A stretch of DNA of 64,000 bases from Scytalidium lignicola (lineage: Eukaryota > Ascomycota > Leotiomycetes). Where the stretch lies: positions 42,847 to 106,846 of the forward strand of contig NCSJ02000140.1 of NCBI GenBank assembly GCA_002812745.2, given 5' to 3'. The notes under the pieces were generated by a model. The model made no database searches, was not told where the DNA came from, and saw only the letters and a list, made by a program, of their open reading frames with translations. The number at the start of each line of letters is the position of its first letter. The stretch's first letter is position 1. Position numbers and translations under genes: made by a program. Below are positions 1 through 11,817 of this stretch, piece by piece.

Positions 1-315
1 ACTGACTACGGTCGCGAGAATGGCCTTTACCCTTACCAGATCTCATATGCCGAGGCTCAGCGGATGTACAAGTCTATCAGTGATGGGCAAGAGCTGCCCA
101 TCAGCGAGGCCGAATACAAGGAGACCTTGGATCCCGTAGAGTACATCAAGAGCCGACGCGGCATTGGCGGTCCGCAGGAAGCTGAGGTGAAGAGCATGAT
201 TGCAGAGCGGAAGTCGCGCCTTGCGACCGATCAGAAGAAGGCGGATTCTCGGAACAAGCACTTGACAGATGCTAAAGCGCGATGCCATCAGGAGTTTGAA
301 GACCTTCAAAAATAG
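1..315 (+). CDS. C-terminal end of an argininosuccinate-lyase-like protein (partial)
   Basis: The frame is open from base 1 and ends at TAG 313-315, giving about 104 residues with the N-terminus outside the window. The segment DPVEYIKSRRGIGGPQ followed by a charged helix resembles the C-terminal end of the argininosuccinate lyase/fumarase superfamily, where a conserved GGPQ or GGT lies near the end. These enzymes split argininosuccinate into arginine and fumarate; fungal genomes also hold paralogues of unknown substrate. None of the catalytic signature lies in the visible part, so the activity cannot be judged. Codon use is ordinary and there are no stops, so the visible part looks intact. 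The family call rests on one short motif and is moderate. Confidence 0.5.
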   Translation, partial: TDYGRENGLYPYQISYAEAQRMYKSISDGQELPISEAEYKETLDPVEYIKSRRGIGGPQEAEVKSMIAERKSRLATDQKKADSRNKHLTDAKARCHQEFEDLQK

Positions 316-1498
316 ATACTGTAGTGCTAGCCAATGCATATATCGTGGAAGAAAAAGCAAAGGACAAATAGCATCGTTAGCTTCGGGGCTTAATTAGCAC
401 TGCGAAAGGACAAAAAAGGGTGAACGAAATGAATGAACTCAATGCTGGCCCATGTACGCCTCGCTCACCGCACTACTTTTCTTCGCCATAGATGACTGAT
501 GCTGAATACTGTGCTAGCCGCAAAGGCCATAGATAGTAATATTCATACCAATTATCTAAAGATAACAGATAATAGTAGAGTAGAGCAGTTTGAAATGGAC
601 TTTCCAGAAGACGTTGATATGACAAAATATCTACTTAGCACTCAGTGTTTTAAGCTTTCGACAGATGGGACCAAAAGTATATAAGCCCTGATAGCAGGTC
701 GTCTACACCTGACATTGGCTTTTCCTTGGGCATATTGTCTAGATAGGACTCATCTGTTAATGGGTCTTTGATGTATTAAAGCTGGTTAGAGTTTTTGGTT
801 AGAAATATTAGAAGACTTTTAGACCAACTTTGATAACTTCTGCACAGTCGTTTCCATTAATCACACTATTTTTATTAGATCACCAGTACAACATTTTGAA
901 GTCTTGCTACTTGGGGGTCTTAAATTCTTGCAAGTTAGTAATGCACCATTTTGAGCGAGGTTATATCACAAATTCGTTTGGTTAAATAAAGAGCTTCTTA
1001 ATTGTTAGAAAATGAATTTTGAAGCTTTTGCAATAACAGTAATATTTCACCTTTTATAAGACTTCGTTTACATTTGCATTCAACATGGCCACCACTGCCA
1101 CCAATAAGCAAGCAACAGTTGTTCACGGTTCTGTTAAGAACTTCTCTTGCCCTCGTTAGTATTTCGGTGTCCATCCGACCAACAACCACTTTTGTAATGG
1201 GTGAACCATCGTCGTCCACCGAATAATAATCAGGACCCACTAGCCAGTGGTCATCATCATTCACTTGTCAGCTTTGGTTGTTGCAGAGTTTATAACCGTT
1301 GAGGCTGCCAATAGAAAGGTTAAATGCATGGAGTAGCCTAGGGATAAAAGAAAGCTCGTTCTTGGGGAGACTACGAGACTACGTTCCTTAAAAAGCGGGT
1401 ATAAGGCTGAAACCTCCTGAGGAGTTAGACTTCTAGCTCCTGCGCAACTCTATTTATATCACAATAAAGGCCAGAAGAAAAATATTATATCCTCCACC
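316..1498. other. Intergenic, no gene supported
   Basis: AT-leaning DNA with only short open frames of unlike composition. A minus-strand frame at 998-1264 (88 codons, containing CKCKRSL) is the longest, but it has no recognised domain. I see no clear repeat ends or RNA gene. Confidence 0.5.
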
Positions 1499-1964
1499 AT
1501 GGTCGTCTGGGAACGTCTAATCCGATTTCTTGCGGCAGATTGTCGTGTGCTGAAGGGAGAGCCCATCCTACCATCACCAGATTTCGACCTGGGTACGACA
1601 ACAACAGAGACAAAGCTCCAGGCCAAAGTCATTGTCGGGAAGGATATATACGATACCACAGGAGCAACCAAGGTTTCTGATGAGATCGTGACGGTGAAGC
1701 AACTGCCCGGGCCATTGGCGCAAGAGGACATCCCCATCCTGCGATGTGTCGGGCTCAACTATGCAAAACACAGTAAGTCCCGAGCCTGAAGCTCCGTAAT
1801 CCAGCTATTTTATTGTATTCTTTTATGTTATACTCATACAACAATGTCTAGTCAAGGAGGCAGGACGCACGCCGCCGCCTTTTCCCTTCATCTTCTTCGA
1901 GCCCAACACCTGCGTCGCCGACCACAACTCCAACATCGTCATCCCCCAAGATCTGCCAGGACAG
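1499..1964 (+). pseudogene. Truncated fumarylacetoacetate hydrolase (FAH) family protein
   Basis: Exon 1 (1499-1772) starts at ATG and reads to RCVGLNYAKH. A GT-AG intron at 1773-1851 joins it in frame to exon 2, which continues with KEAGRTPPPFPFIFF and NTCVADH. This is the N-terminal part of the FAH/2-oxo-hepta-3-ene-dioate isomerase fold, with the CVGLNYAKH and PFIFF signatures. Such enzymes act on fumarylacetoacetate or acylpyruvates with a bound divalent metal. After IPQDLPGQ (about 1964) similarity stops. The metal-binding and core C-terminal part, normally a further 160 or so residues, is absent, and a DNA transposon sits 130 bp downstream. The exon sequence shows no stops. The gene is either truncated or has its 3' part displaced. 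Confidence 0.75.
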
Positions 1965-2095
1965 GTACACATCTTAAGAGTTTAGCGCTGCTAGTTTGGG
2001 CAAGACGTCCAAACTTCGTCTAGGAGCCGCTTCTCGACCATCGGGGACCGTCACGAAATTCAAGATGATTAGCTCACCCTTGCTAGAGGTCTGTA

Positions 2096-2144
2096 ACGTA
2101 AATCCCGGTGTTACCGATCACCCTGTGTTACCGATCACTTCCCC
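2096..2144 (+). repeat. Left terminal inverted repeat of the first pogo element
   Basis: Begins ACGTAAATCCCGGTGTTACC and is identical over 49 bp to the reverse complement of 3939-3987. It contains two copies of TGTTACCGATCAC, possible transposase sites. Confidence 0.92.
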
Positions 2145-2202
2145 TCCAACTTCGCATTCAACATCAAATATTCAACCACAAATAACTAATATTCGAATAT
2201 GT

Positions 2203-3872
2203 TTAATGACTAGCTAAATTAGGACATTTGTTTATCTTATGCTCTGTACTTCCACACCCTGAGCACTTGGATGGCCGTCGTTGTGATGCTGGCAAGGTTT
2301 GGGTTATACCCTCTGAATTTGCCACCTCCACCACTTCCTGAGCAATTGCACTTGATTGAGATAATTCCTGAGCTTCCTGCCTTGTCAAAGAGCTTGTATG
2401 AACTAACTGTTTCCTAGATTTACGTAATTTTCGTTGTATTAAAGTATTTTCAGCTTGTAATCACTTTATATCTTCAGTTATAAATACCACACTATGCATA
2501 ACTATTTCACATCCTTTAACTAGTTGATTTAAAGTGGTTTTTATAAGGATTGTAAGATTATATTGTTCTTTAAACAATTTTTGAATAGACTAAGATTGTA
2601 AATGTAATTGAACAAGGTTATATATAAGATGTCTATGGAATCCATCATACTCCAGAATTATTACTATGAGTACTCCTTGGAGGTATAAGTGTATAATCAA
2701 CCTGAACATGCAATTTGGCTAGTATACACTTTAGTTCATAAGGAATCAATTTAGTAATTGTAAATTCACTTTGAATAATTGTTGATTTGAAAGTTTATTG
2801 ATGTACAATTAAATATAACTCCAGGAAATCCTCCTTGTTAATATGTTGAATTCCATTATGTACTTTGTTTTTNAAGTTGAGTATTATACATACATTTAAC
2901 AACTGAAAAACAAGTTACATTAAGTGGTTAAAGGAGATGTGATGAATAAGAAGGTATACACATTAGAATAATTTTGTGCTAAGAACAAAATAAGTCAAAT
3001 TCAGGTGTTATATAACTTTCATGGCCATCAAGAACTAACATGCAATATTAGCCCTTAGTTCTTTCTTTAGTAGTAAGTTCAAAGGTTTTCTCAAGTTATT
3101 CAAGGTTAATTCAATTGTTTGTCTATCCATTATCACTTCGTTTATCTTTTCAACCTTCAAATAATAGATTACTTAAAGCTAGTTGATAGTGTTTACCCTT
3201 AAAAATAATCAAAGATGGTAAAACCTATCTATTAACATTGATTAATTCAATAATTATAACTTATTCACAATTTCTAGGTTATAATAATAAAGGTTTGCTA
3301 AAATATTCAGAAGTTGTAATTACTTTTATAATAACAATTATACTTATTATAAAGCTTATTTCATCGAAATTGTAAGTATCCTTGTCTAAGATTCCATATT
3401 AAGCCTTGATTTCAAGAAATTGGTTAAACTATTATTGAATAAGCCTTGGATCTTTGCATTTAACTTATTGATAGCTATATTTGCGAATATATTTGGTAGT
3501 TAATTTAGAATGACAGCCTAAAAATTGTTGAACCTAGTTTTTGCTTACAGATGAAGGAGGAGTAGGTTCACTACGCTTAGAAAGTAAAATATTAACCATT
3601 ACTTGTACACCTGAAGGCCTAGGAGGCATTCCTCGTTTGCCTATAGAAATAATCCATTCTACTAATGATTTCTCTTCAATTTGAGTCATCCTGAATCTTT
3701 TGTTGTAAGTGGTGAAAGCTTCAGGATGTCCATGCATTCAATCATGCAAAGTAGCAAATGGAATGTCAAAACTACGCGTTACAGCTCGAATTGACTTGAT
3801 TTTCTTGTTTTTGAGCACGTTTATAGCAAGAGAGATTCTTCCTTCTTGCTGTACAGATGGCTTTTTTGGCAT
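2203..3872 (-). pseudogene. Pogo-type transposase relic
   Basis: Read on the minus strand, the N-terminus starts at ATG 3872-3870 (MPKKPSVQQEG) and continues through SIRAVTRSFDIPFATLHD, a psq-type helix-turn-helix. A stop follows, then FRMTQIEEKSLVEWI and GMPPRPSGVQ, the second CENP-B-like DNA-binding helix-turn-helix (3534-3737). The middle DDE domain is unreadable through stops. The C-terminus (2203-2388) ends with a zinc knuckle, CSGCGSTEHKINKC, common at the end of fungal Fot/pogo transposases. The order and strand agree with the enclosing inverted repeats. Dead copy. Confidence 0.8.
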
Positions 3873-3938
3873 TGCGACATGTTGTGGTTAAAAAATAATT
3901 ACTGAAAGTTGTGGTGTTGATAGAATTGTTGATTTGGT

Positions 3939-3987
3939 GGGGAAGTGATCGGTAACACAGGGTGATCGGTAACACCGGGATTTACGT
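3939..3987 (-). repeat. Right terminal inverted repeat of the first pogo element
   Basis: Reverse complement of 2096-2144 without a mismatch; followed by the TA target duplication at 3988-3989. Confidence 0.92.
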
Positions 3988-3989
3988 TA

Positions 3990-5348
3990 CCATCCAAGCA
4001 GCTTCGCGAGATTCTCTTCTCGCCTGAACAGTGGCCTGACAAAAGGGATGGTATGAAAATAGACATTGACATCATATCAAAACGCACTTTAAAGCGTGGT
4101 GCTGATATACTAATCTATATACTTGAAGGCAGCATTTCGATCAGGGTATAGTTTAATTCTGTGGTCTTTTATATATGATATTAAAAATTGCTATTTCATA
4201 AAAATGAATTCGGATACGATGTATTGTTTCGATTCAGAGGGTTACCGTTACTTGGTCGCAGTCAAGAACAGTGTCGAAATGGACAATAAGGAAGATTTTG
4301 TGAGAAGCTGGGGAAGATCCCGGGAGACTTCCGCTAGGCTCCTCGGCCACTTTAAGTCCAATCAGCACCAGACCAAGAGCACAATAAGCCTGAACATGAC
4401 TCGTCAGATTATCTCTGAGCTAACAAAGCCAATGGCTGAGATCTCGCGAATAATTTCAGCCAATATTGCTATATAAAAACAAACGTCTAAGAGGGGATGC
4501 ACTTCGAAAGCATTTGTCCGTCCAAAAGCTTGTATCAAGGTCCGAGGCGCTGCCAAATCCGAGAACCGTGTGTGCCAATATTGCTTGCAAAGAAATCGGG
4601 ATGACGGCACTGGAAAGAGCGAGAAATTCACCGTTTACAAGTCTCATTGCCATCCCGTATGCTCTTTGACTAATGTGTCCGTCGACGTGATGACACCAGA
4701 AGGCCTGATGCGCTGCTCTGCATTTCAGATTCCCGACGGTGAGATAACCTGGTTCACAGATCATTGCACAGTATGTGAACACCACTGGCAGGAACATATG
4801 TATATTCTGTACGAGCTAAAGGAACGCCTGGTTACGGTGGTAGATAATGACATTCAGCGGCAACTCGATGCTAACGCCGGCGACAACCTAAACCGAACTA
4901 TTGGCGAGTACAAGCAGGAGTAGGGTTCTGGTCGCAAAGCCACTGCAGAGTTTGGCGTCTTTCTCAAGACCTCTTCAATTACGACATACAACGATACAAC
5001 AGAAGCGTATCTGGAATTCTACATCAAGTAGGAGCGAGACAAAGTCTCTGTAGGCGGAAGCAAACAGAAGCTTTTAGACTTAGAAGAAAATCTTCAAAAG
5101 CATCTAGAGATTATCAAAATTTTAGAGGATTCGATGGCACAAGGCCGTCCTACAGTTGAGATCTGAAGCCGGAGTAGAAAGGATGATCCATATGCTCTAT
5201 GGACTGAAGCACTTTGGAAACGACCTCAAAAAATCTACGAAATGGCATTTACAAAGCTTGTCAATCAAATTATAGGGAGGTTCTGTACAAGCCCAGTCAA
5301 AAGCGAAGGTCAAAGGGGATGCCACAATAACAAACAAGAGCGCGCCTG
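3990..5348 (+). pseudogene. Relic of an AIG1-type GTPase family protein (C-terminal Cys/His domain)
   Basis: From about 4204, frame 1 reads MYCFDSEGYRYLVAVK then SLNMTRQIISELTKPMAEIS, the helical region after the GTPase domain in a fungal/animal family of AIG1-like GTPases. At about 4470 the frame shifts to frame 2 (ALPNPRTVCANIACKEI) and near 4610 back to frame 1 (KSHCHPVCSL, then CTVCEHHWQEHMYILYE), a Cys/His-rich module that probably binds zinc. Downstream, frame 1 stays open except for TAG 4921, TAG 5029-5031 and a TGA near 5164. The P-loop GTPase half is missing upstream; 3990-4130 holds unrelated open sequence (REILFSPEQWPDKRDG). Two frameshifts and three stops make it a pseudogene. The family name is from memory of related proteins; the decay is seen directly. 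Confidence 0.6.
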
Positions 5349-5675
5349 AACAAGAAGTGTACATGGGAATGGGTGAGTCTGGTGAGGTAATAAATTCACA
5401 ATCTGCTAAAATATTTCTAAAAGTGTTTTCGTCGTGACTAAAAGGTACATGGCTCAGCAAAACCTGCATCTAGCGCAGATTTGTCTAGACTTTTATTTCC
5501 CTTTGACTGCTAAGCTTTTCTAGAGATAATCTCTCAACGCTTAACATGTAAAAATGCTAGCCATATTCCTCGGGATTTCCACGATAATCCGATTTTTTTA
5601 AAAGGGTTGGGCGAGTTGGTGAGGTGGCCCGTGTCACCGCAGGGTGGATTTCCATTGAAATCCCTACTCCAAGTA
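5349..5675. other. Intergenic, with a short hairpin
   Basis: No gene. A 7-bp stem hairpin, GGATTTC-CATT-GAAATCC, lies at 5646-5663, just outside the second DNA transposon. Confidence 0.5.
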
Positions 5676-5841
5676 ATCGTCGGGCCTCAGGCACGCGCAT
5701 TGCCCGACTTTAGTCGCATTCGCTCCTAGTCGGTGGAAGCGAATGTGGTCGCAAAGCGAATGTGGTCGCAAAGCGAATGTGGTTGCAAAGCGAATGTGGT
5801 CGCCTATTTTTTTTCCATGGGAAACCTACACAAATTGAATA
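5676..5841 (+). repeat. Left inverted repeat with four 16-bp subrepeats
   Basis: Pairs with 7969-8100. Four tandem AAGCGAATGTGGTCGC units lie at about 5738-5802, one with a C-to-T change (GTGGTTGC). Likely transposase-binding iterations. Confidence 0.88.
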
Positions 5842-5891
5842 CCCCTCTGCATATTCTTACTGTTCAAAATATATTCCATTCCTACAGCAAT

Positions 5892-7903
5892 ATGCCTACG
5901 CCTACTAAAGAGCACGTTCGTAAGGCAAAAGATTGGCTTGCTGAGAACCCTACTGAGAGCCAATCTATAGTTGCCAAGCTATTCAAAATCAATAAATCAA
6001 CTCTGAATATGACCATTTAACGAGGTAACCGACCTCTAGCTGGAGGTCAAAATAAAATCCTGACAACTAGTCAAGAACAAGCTGTACATACCTTTATCAA
6101 GTCATACTTTCAGCATGGCCAGCTTCTTACCAAGGAGATTATATTTACAGCTATTGACTACCTTTAAAAACAAGCTAATCAATCTTCACCTTCTTAGTCT
6201 TGGTTTTGCAAGTAGTAGAAAGGTCAACCTTTACTTTACAAAATTAAGACTAAACCTATTGCTCAAAAATGCATTATTACTCAAGATCTAAAAGAGGTTA
6301 ATAATTAGTTTAATCATTATATAACAACCCTCAAAAAATATGATATCCATAAGCACAATTTATATAATTTCAACAAATCAGGATTTTGTATTAGTTGTTT
6401 TAAAGGTGTAAAGGTATTAGTTCTAATTAAATTAACTAAAGTAAGGATTTATCTATTATTATAATTATTATTATAATTTAAGGTTAATACTATATTAACT
6501 TTATTCTTTGAGCCTTGAAAATCATCGATCTGTAACTATAATTAAGATTATCTATGTTAATGGAATTGCTCTTATACTACTTATAACTATTATTCAAGGC
6601 AAATATTATATAGTATCATAGTATGAAGATCAATTAAAGCATTTAAAAGTAGTTCATTTATCAGAGAATGACTATACAACTAATGATATTAATCTATGAT
6701 TCTTAGAGTACTTTATTCAATGTATAAATACAAGCTTTAATCAATTATATAAGCTATTATTAATAGACAATCAAACTAATTATATAAATCTTGATTTTAC
6801 CTTATTAGCTTGCAAAAATAATATAGTGCCATTTACATTTTCTACTTATTTAACACATTGTATTCAACCTCTTAATGTAAGAGTATTTCAACCATACAAA
6901 CACTAACATAATAAAGTTGTACAAAGTACTATTAAATCACTTAATTTCAAATATACCATAACTTCTTTCTTTTGCAATCTACCAAGGATTCATGAACAAA
7001 CCTTTAAGAAAGCTACTATTCAGAATGCTTTCAAAAAGGCTAGTATATAGCTTATTGACAAGGAAGCAACCTTTACCCTCATGAAGAAATATGTTAAAGA
7101 TAAGCTTAAAACAATGGCCAAAGAACCTGAATTACTTATACCAAGAACTCTTATAACTATTTAACAAGTTCAGTATTAACTTGGAAAGTTAAAACCAAAG
7201 ATTATAAATCTGTTAAGCTCTCCATCTTAACGCAAGTTTGATTCCTTTACTCGTGATTCTGAATCAATATCAGATGAAAGCAAGCTTATTAGGCTTGAAC
7301 GTAATATAGCATATCAATAAATACAGGATCTTATAACNAAAAAAGCTATCTAATAAGAAAAGGTTTCAAAAAGGAGGAGAATTAACACAAGAATAAGTAT
7401 AGGCTATGAAACAAGAGAAGGATCACAAAAAGGCACAGAAAGCAGCTAATAAGGAAGTTAAAATACTATGTCAAATAGCTAATAAGGAGAGAAAAAATCA
7501 AAAGGCTATATGAGTAACATAGCATAAGAAGGAGGCATTCAGAAAGAAGGCAATTAAACAACTTCCTCGTAGTGTAATGAGTATTCCTAAGCTGTATAAG
7601 GAGTATACTCCACCACCCTTCATAAAGCCTAGCAAGGAGCCAATTGATCAGAAACCTTCAGTTACACCTACAACTGATTTAGCAGATATTCCATGTTATA
7701 GGCCACCTCAAACTCCTGTTCAACAACCAATCAGAACAAGCTTTGCAAGGCCTAAGCCACTGGAAGAGCTAGAGCAGGAGCAGGAGCAGGAGCAGGAGCA
7801 NGGAGCAGGAGCAGGAAGGAGGGGTAAGCGATGCCTCAATGGAGAGTTATATACGCCTAGATTTGGAAGGAGAAATTGGTTACAGTTCGAGCAATTTCAG
7901 TGA
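5892..7903 (+). pseudogene. Pogo/Fot1-type DDE transposase, inactivated
   Basis: The start ATG 5892 gives MPTPTKEHVRKAKDWLAENP, a psq helix-turn-helix, then the CENP-B-type region. The DDE_1 core follows: ITTLKKYDIHKHNLYNF near 6330, with the first catalytic motif reading FNK where FDE is expected. The second motif, LLLIDNQTNYI near 6765, keeps its Asp. The third region reads CIQPLNVRVFQPYKH near 6865 with Asn where Asp is expected. All these losses are G-to-A changes. The C-terminus (7577-7903) is a proline-rich tail, then a Glu-Gln repeat (GAGCAG units, about 7776-7815) with one ambiguous base. Roughly 550 residues in the original, normal for Fot1-like transposases. Cannot encode active enzyme. 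Confidence 0.85.
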
Positions 7904-7968
7904 TTCAGGGGATTCATCAGATTCAGAGGAACTGGATAAGAGTGGATATGTCAAGTTATGGTAATTAG

Positions 7969-8100
7969 TATTCAATTTGTGTAGGTTTCCCATGGAAAAA
8001 AAATAGGCGACCACATTCACTTTGCGACCACATTCGCTTCCACCGACTAGGAGCGAATGCGACTAAAGTCGGGCAATGCGCGTGCCTAAGGCCCGACGAT
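7969..8100 (-). repeat. Right inverted repeat of the second pogo element
   Basis: Reverse complement matches the left repeat with two substitutions and two fewer 16-bp units. TA target duplication follows at 8101-8102. Confidence 0.88.
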
Positions 8101-8102
8101 TA

Positions 8103-11100
8103 GTTAAGAAGGTTTATATTATCTGCAAAGTTGATTATAATTAAATCTTTTATCTTTCTTAATTTATTATATAAAGTAAAGATATATAATATAAATAGTA
8201 TTAGTAAGAGCAAAGAACCTTATAAGACTCTTGTTTTTATTAAGATTAGTTAAGTTGTTTTGTTGTTGAAGGATAAACAAGTAGTCTTGTTTGTTAAGTA
8301 ATTGTTAATCTAATTTATTAATTATTGTAAGAAGTCTTTCTCTTAGAGTGTATATTATAACTACTTGTAGTTTACTATGTCAAATGCTTTTTTGAGATCA
8401 AGTTATAATAGTAATATAATAATGCTATAACTTTATATTATATAAACAATGTTTATTATTGTCCTTGATGTTAATTCTGTAAATCTACTATGTTTATTTT
8501 TTTATTTGTCCNTTTTAAGAGTAATTTTTACTTCTTTACTACTTTTATAATATAAATAGCTATTATAACTTTAAATACTTTTGTTATATAACTAAGTAGT
8601 ATAATTAGTTGTTATCCTTTAACTTATTGTAATTGTTCTATTGTCTTACTTAGTTTTCATAATACTATTATATTAATTATATAATAATTATAAGGAAAGT
8701 ATTCTAGTCTAAAGCTTATTTTGACTAAGACTATTAGAATTCATTATAATAGTTAACTATAAGCTTATAAAAACTTATTGATTAATCAGTTTAACCTTAA
8801 CATCTTTTATACTCTAACCTTATAAAGTATTTGTATAATAATTACTTTGTTGTAACTTTTGTTTATTTTAATCATTTTTATTTGATTTGTATTTTGTAGT
8901 CTGATATAATCTACTTATACTTTTAAGAAAAACTTAGTTATAAGTATTATTGTTTTCTTATTGTATATATATATTAATAGTCTTTTTAAGTTGTTATTGT
9001 ATAATTTTAAGATTTTTAACAAGTTAGTAAGTATGTAATTATATGTTTATACTTATTGTTTAAACGTTTACAACTTGTAAGTATCCTTTGTCATTATTAT
9101 TATTACTTATTATTAGCTTTTTGTTTAAGCTTAAGCAATTCTTTCCTTTTATTCCTTAAGAACTTGATCTAAGTTCTGGTGATTTTGTAAAGACTTATTT
9201 GTATGTTATTAGCATTTTGCTTTTTGAGTAACCTTAGTTATTTTCTTAATTGTATAATTTTACTATGATGTTAAGTAATTAACTGATGACTTCCTTCTGA
9301 GTATTATCTTATTTACAATATTAATTAATTGTTTTATTAGTATATTAATTGCTTTGTCTAATTACTCCTTAGTAGATATATAGCTTAAGAGGAGTAATAA
9401 GCTAGTTATTACTGTTTTAACTTTTTCATAATTTATTAGTCTTTAATTATAGTCTAGTTCTTTGTTGTACATTTATTATTTATTTATTTCAGGTTTGATT
9501 TTGATAAGTTATAAAGTATAGTCTAAGCTAGTTTAGTCTTTAACTCTTATATACTAAATTCAGAGGTTTGTTGTATGTTAAGCATAGTTAATGGTTAAGT
9601 CCTTGTTATTATCCTATCTTTATATAAGTTCTTCTTAAGGTATAATAAGCTTAAGTTTCTATTGTTATATTAGTATTAATAATTTGTTGACTTTATTGCT
9701 TATTCTTTCTTCTTTATCTTATATTAAGTAGTATTGATTAAAATCACTTGTTAATACTATATAACTTTTTAGTTTTACTATAATAAGATTATAAATAAGT
9801 GTATACTAATTTAAGGTTATATATTTAGTTAAGTATATTAAGTAAATTATTATGTTTTCAATTATAAACATTACTTTTACTTAATCCTCTTTTACTTTAT
9901 ATAATTATATAGTTAATTCATAACGTTTATGTATATATATAACTACTCTCCTATTACTTTATATTCTTTGGTAATTCTTATTATTTGAATAGTATATATC
10001 TTTAGTTTATTTGTTTACTTACAGTTTTTGGACTATTAATATATTATACTTATTATTATCCTTTAATACTTTTATTATATATTCATGTTTTTTATTTTAG
10101 TTTTAGTATAAGATTATAATCATAGTTATATTATGATTATGTTTATTATTATACTACTTTGTTAGTTAATTTGTTATTACTAATTCATTAGATCTTCATT
10201 ACTTTAACTAATCATAAAGCTTAACAATAAGCTAAGTAGTAATTAATTAGATATAAAGTTATTATGTTAACTTGAAAATTTGTTTAAGGTATTTTCATTT
10301 GTTCTTCTTGTAATACTTAAACTTGTAAGTCTACTTTATAAGTTTACTTAAGTTTTAAGTCTTTTCCTTTTAAATATTATCTATTACCCTTCTTCTTCAT
10401 TGTTTTTCATTAGCCTAATTATGTTAAGCTGAGTTATAGTATAGATTATGTTATTTAGTTTAACTAGNTTTTATTACTTTGTTTTTATATACTTCTTTTA
10501 CTTAATCTTAATGCTCTTTTATTATTAAACAGTTTTGATTAAACATTGTATATTCCTTGTTATAACTATAACATTTAAGTATAATTTCTCTTAAGTTTGT
10601 TGGACATTCTTCTTCTCCTTCTTCATATACTGCTTTTGTATAATAAACATATTACTTCTCTGCTTTATAATATTATGTATAATATCCTTAAGCTTAACAT
10701 TTGAAATATTACTTTAGCTATAACTTATTCTTGAATAGCTTATAGTAGAATACTTAACCTTCTTAGTATAAACCTTAGTCTATAAGTTTATATATGTCTC
10801 TTGTAATTGCTAATTCAATATATAAACAACTTTTCTGCTGTTAACCTCCTTTATAAGCTTAACAAGCTTTAACTTGAAGTATTATTATTTTATTCTCTTT
10901 TTCTAGTACTTCTTTGATTGAAACTTTGTTATATTCAACTAGTAAGTAATTGAATATGCTTTTAATATATATAACAACTTTATTATTAACAATTTACACT
11001 TCTTCTTCAAATACCTTTTAAACTTATTATATGTTAAGTAAATACTATTCTTTTTAACCATCTTCAAAGATTATTACTATGTTATTATTGGATAATTGCC

Positions 11101-11817
11101 TTATTATACATATACCATCTTGTAAGAATGTAATTATATTAATTGTTGTTATTATGTCTTGTAAGTTATAATTCTTAAGCTTTAATAGCATACTTAAAGT
11201 ATATATAATGATTTTGTAATCTCTTTTTGTTAATAGTTTACAAGTCCTTTATTGTATATTCTTTGTATACTTATTATCAAACTACATTATTGTTGTTAAA
11301 AGGGTTGTTATCTAAGCTTATGTATACTCTTAAAGTTGAATAACTTTTATAAGTACTTCTTTTAAGTCTTTATAAGTAATTAATACATTGTTATTATTGT
11401 TAGATTGTTTTATAATTGCTTTATATTTGAATTTAAAGTGTAAAATTTTTTTCTACTAACTAAAGTACTTCATGTATATTTCTCTCTTTAACTAGCCAGT
11501 TGAATTATAATAAATCCTTATGTTCATTGTTACTTAACTCTTACTTTATTGCCTTTTTTTTAACTATATTCCTTATCTTTATAACTCTAGTGTTATTAGT
11601 TCTTCTGTTAATAGTTAAGGCTTATAATATTATTGTTATATCCTATAACCATATCATACTTACATCTTACTTATGACATTACAACTAAGTGCATTTGATG
11701 CACTAAGTATAACTTTACTATTAGTATTGAATTAAGCTTTAGTATTAGTGTAATGCTAAGGTTTAATCATTCTAGTTCTCCTTTTAACAATTAGTCTTAA
11801 AGATTTACAAGTATTTG
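8103..11817 (-). mobile_element. AT-rich LINE relic on the minus strand
   Basis: Extreme AT-rich DNA with no open frames of note. On the minus strand, 8370-8410 reads LLL-stop-LDLKKAFDIV, the LINE reverse transcriptase block that normally reads LDLKKAFDTV, with one glutamine codon turned into a stop. The rest is too mutated for me to place domains by eye. The 5' and 3' ends are not defined. Sparse ambiguous bases (N) occur beside homopolymers. Confidence 0.4.

Larger units (their letters stand above)
2096..3987 (-). mobile_element. Pogo/Fot-type DNA transposon, complete ends, mutated interior
   Basis: A 1892-bp element bounded by perfect 49-bp terminal inverted repeats and flanked by TA on both sides (2094-2095 and 3988-3989), the target duplication of the Tc1/mariner-pogo superfamily. 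Removing it rejoins the flanks as GGTCTG-TA-CCATCC. The ends are of normal base composition, while the interior is strongly AT-rich with stops in every frame, consistent with RIP. The minus strand holds transposase fragments at both ends of the coding region. It is non-autonomous as it stands. Confidence 0.9.
5676..8100 (+). mobile_element. Second pogo/Fot-type DNA transposon with long inverted repeats
   Basis: A 2425-bp element flanked by TA (5674-5675 and 8101-8102). The ends are long inverted repeats, 166 bp left and 132 bp right, starting ATCGTCGGGCC. They differ mainly in the number of a 16-bp unit AAGCGAATGTGGTCGC: four copies on the left, two on the right. The interior encodes a DDE_1/pogo transposase interrupted by many TAA, TAG and TGA codons, and is AT-rich. 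The inverted repeats stay GC-normal. It has no sequence identity to the first element's ends, so it is a different family. Confidence 0.9.

Noticed and set aside
998..1264. Minus-strand 88-codon open frame with CKCKRSL
   Set aside because: No family, no splice partners and no context; could be chance.
5738..5802. Tandem 16-bp units considered as a CRISPR-like array
   Set aside because: No spacers; they are iterons within a transposon inverted repeat in a eukaryotic genome.
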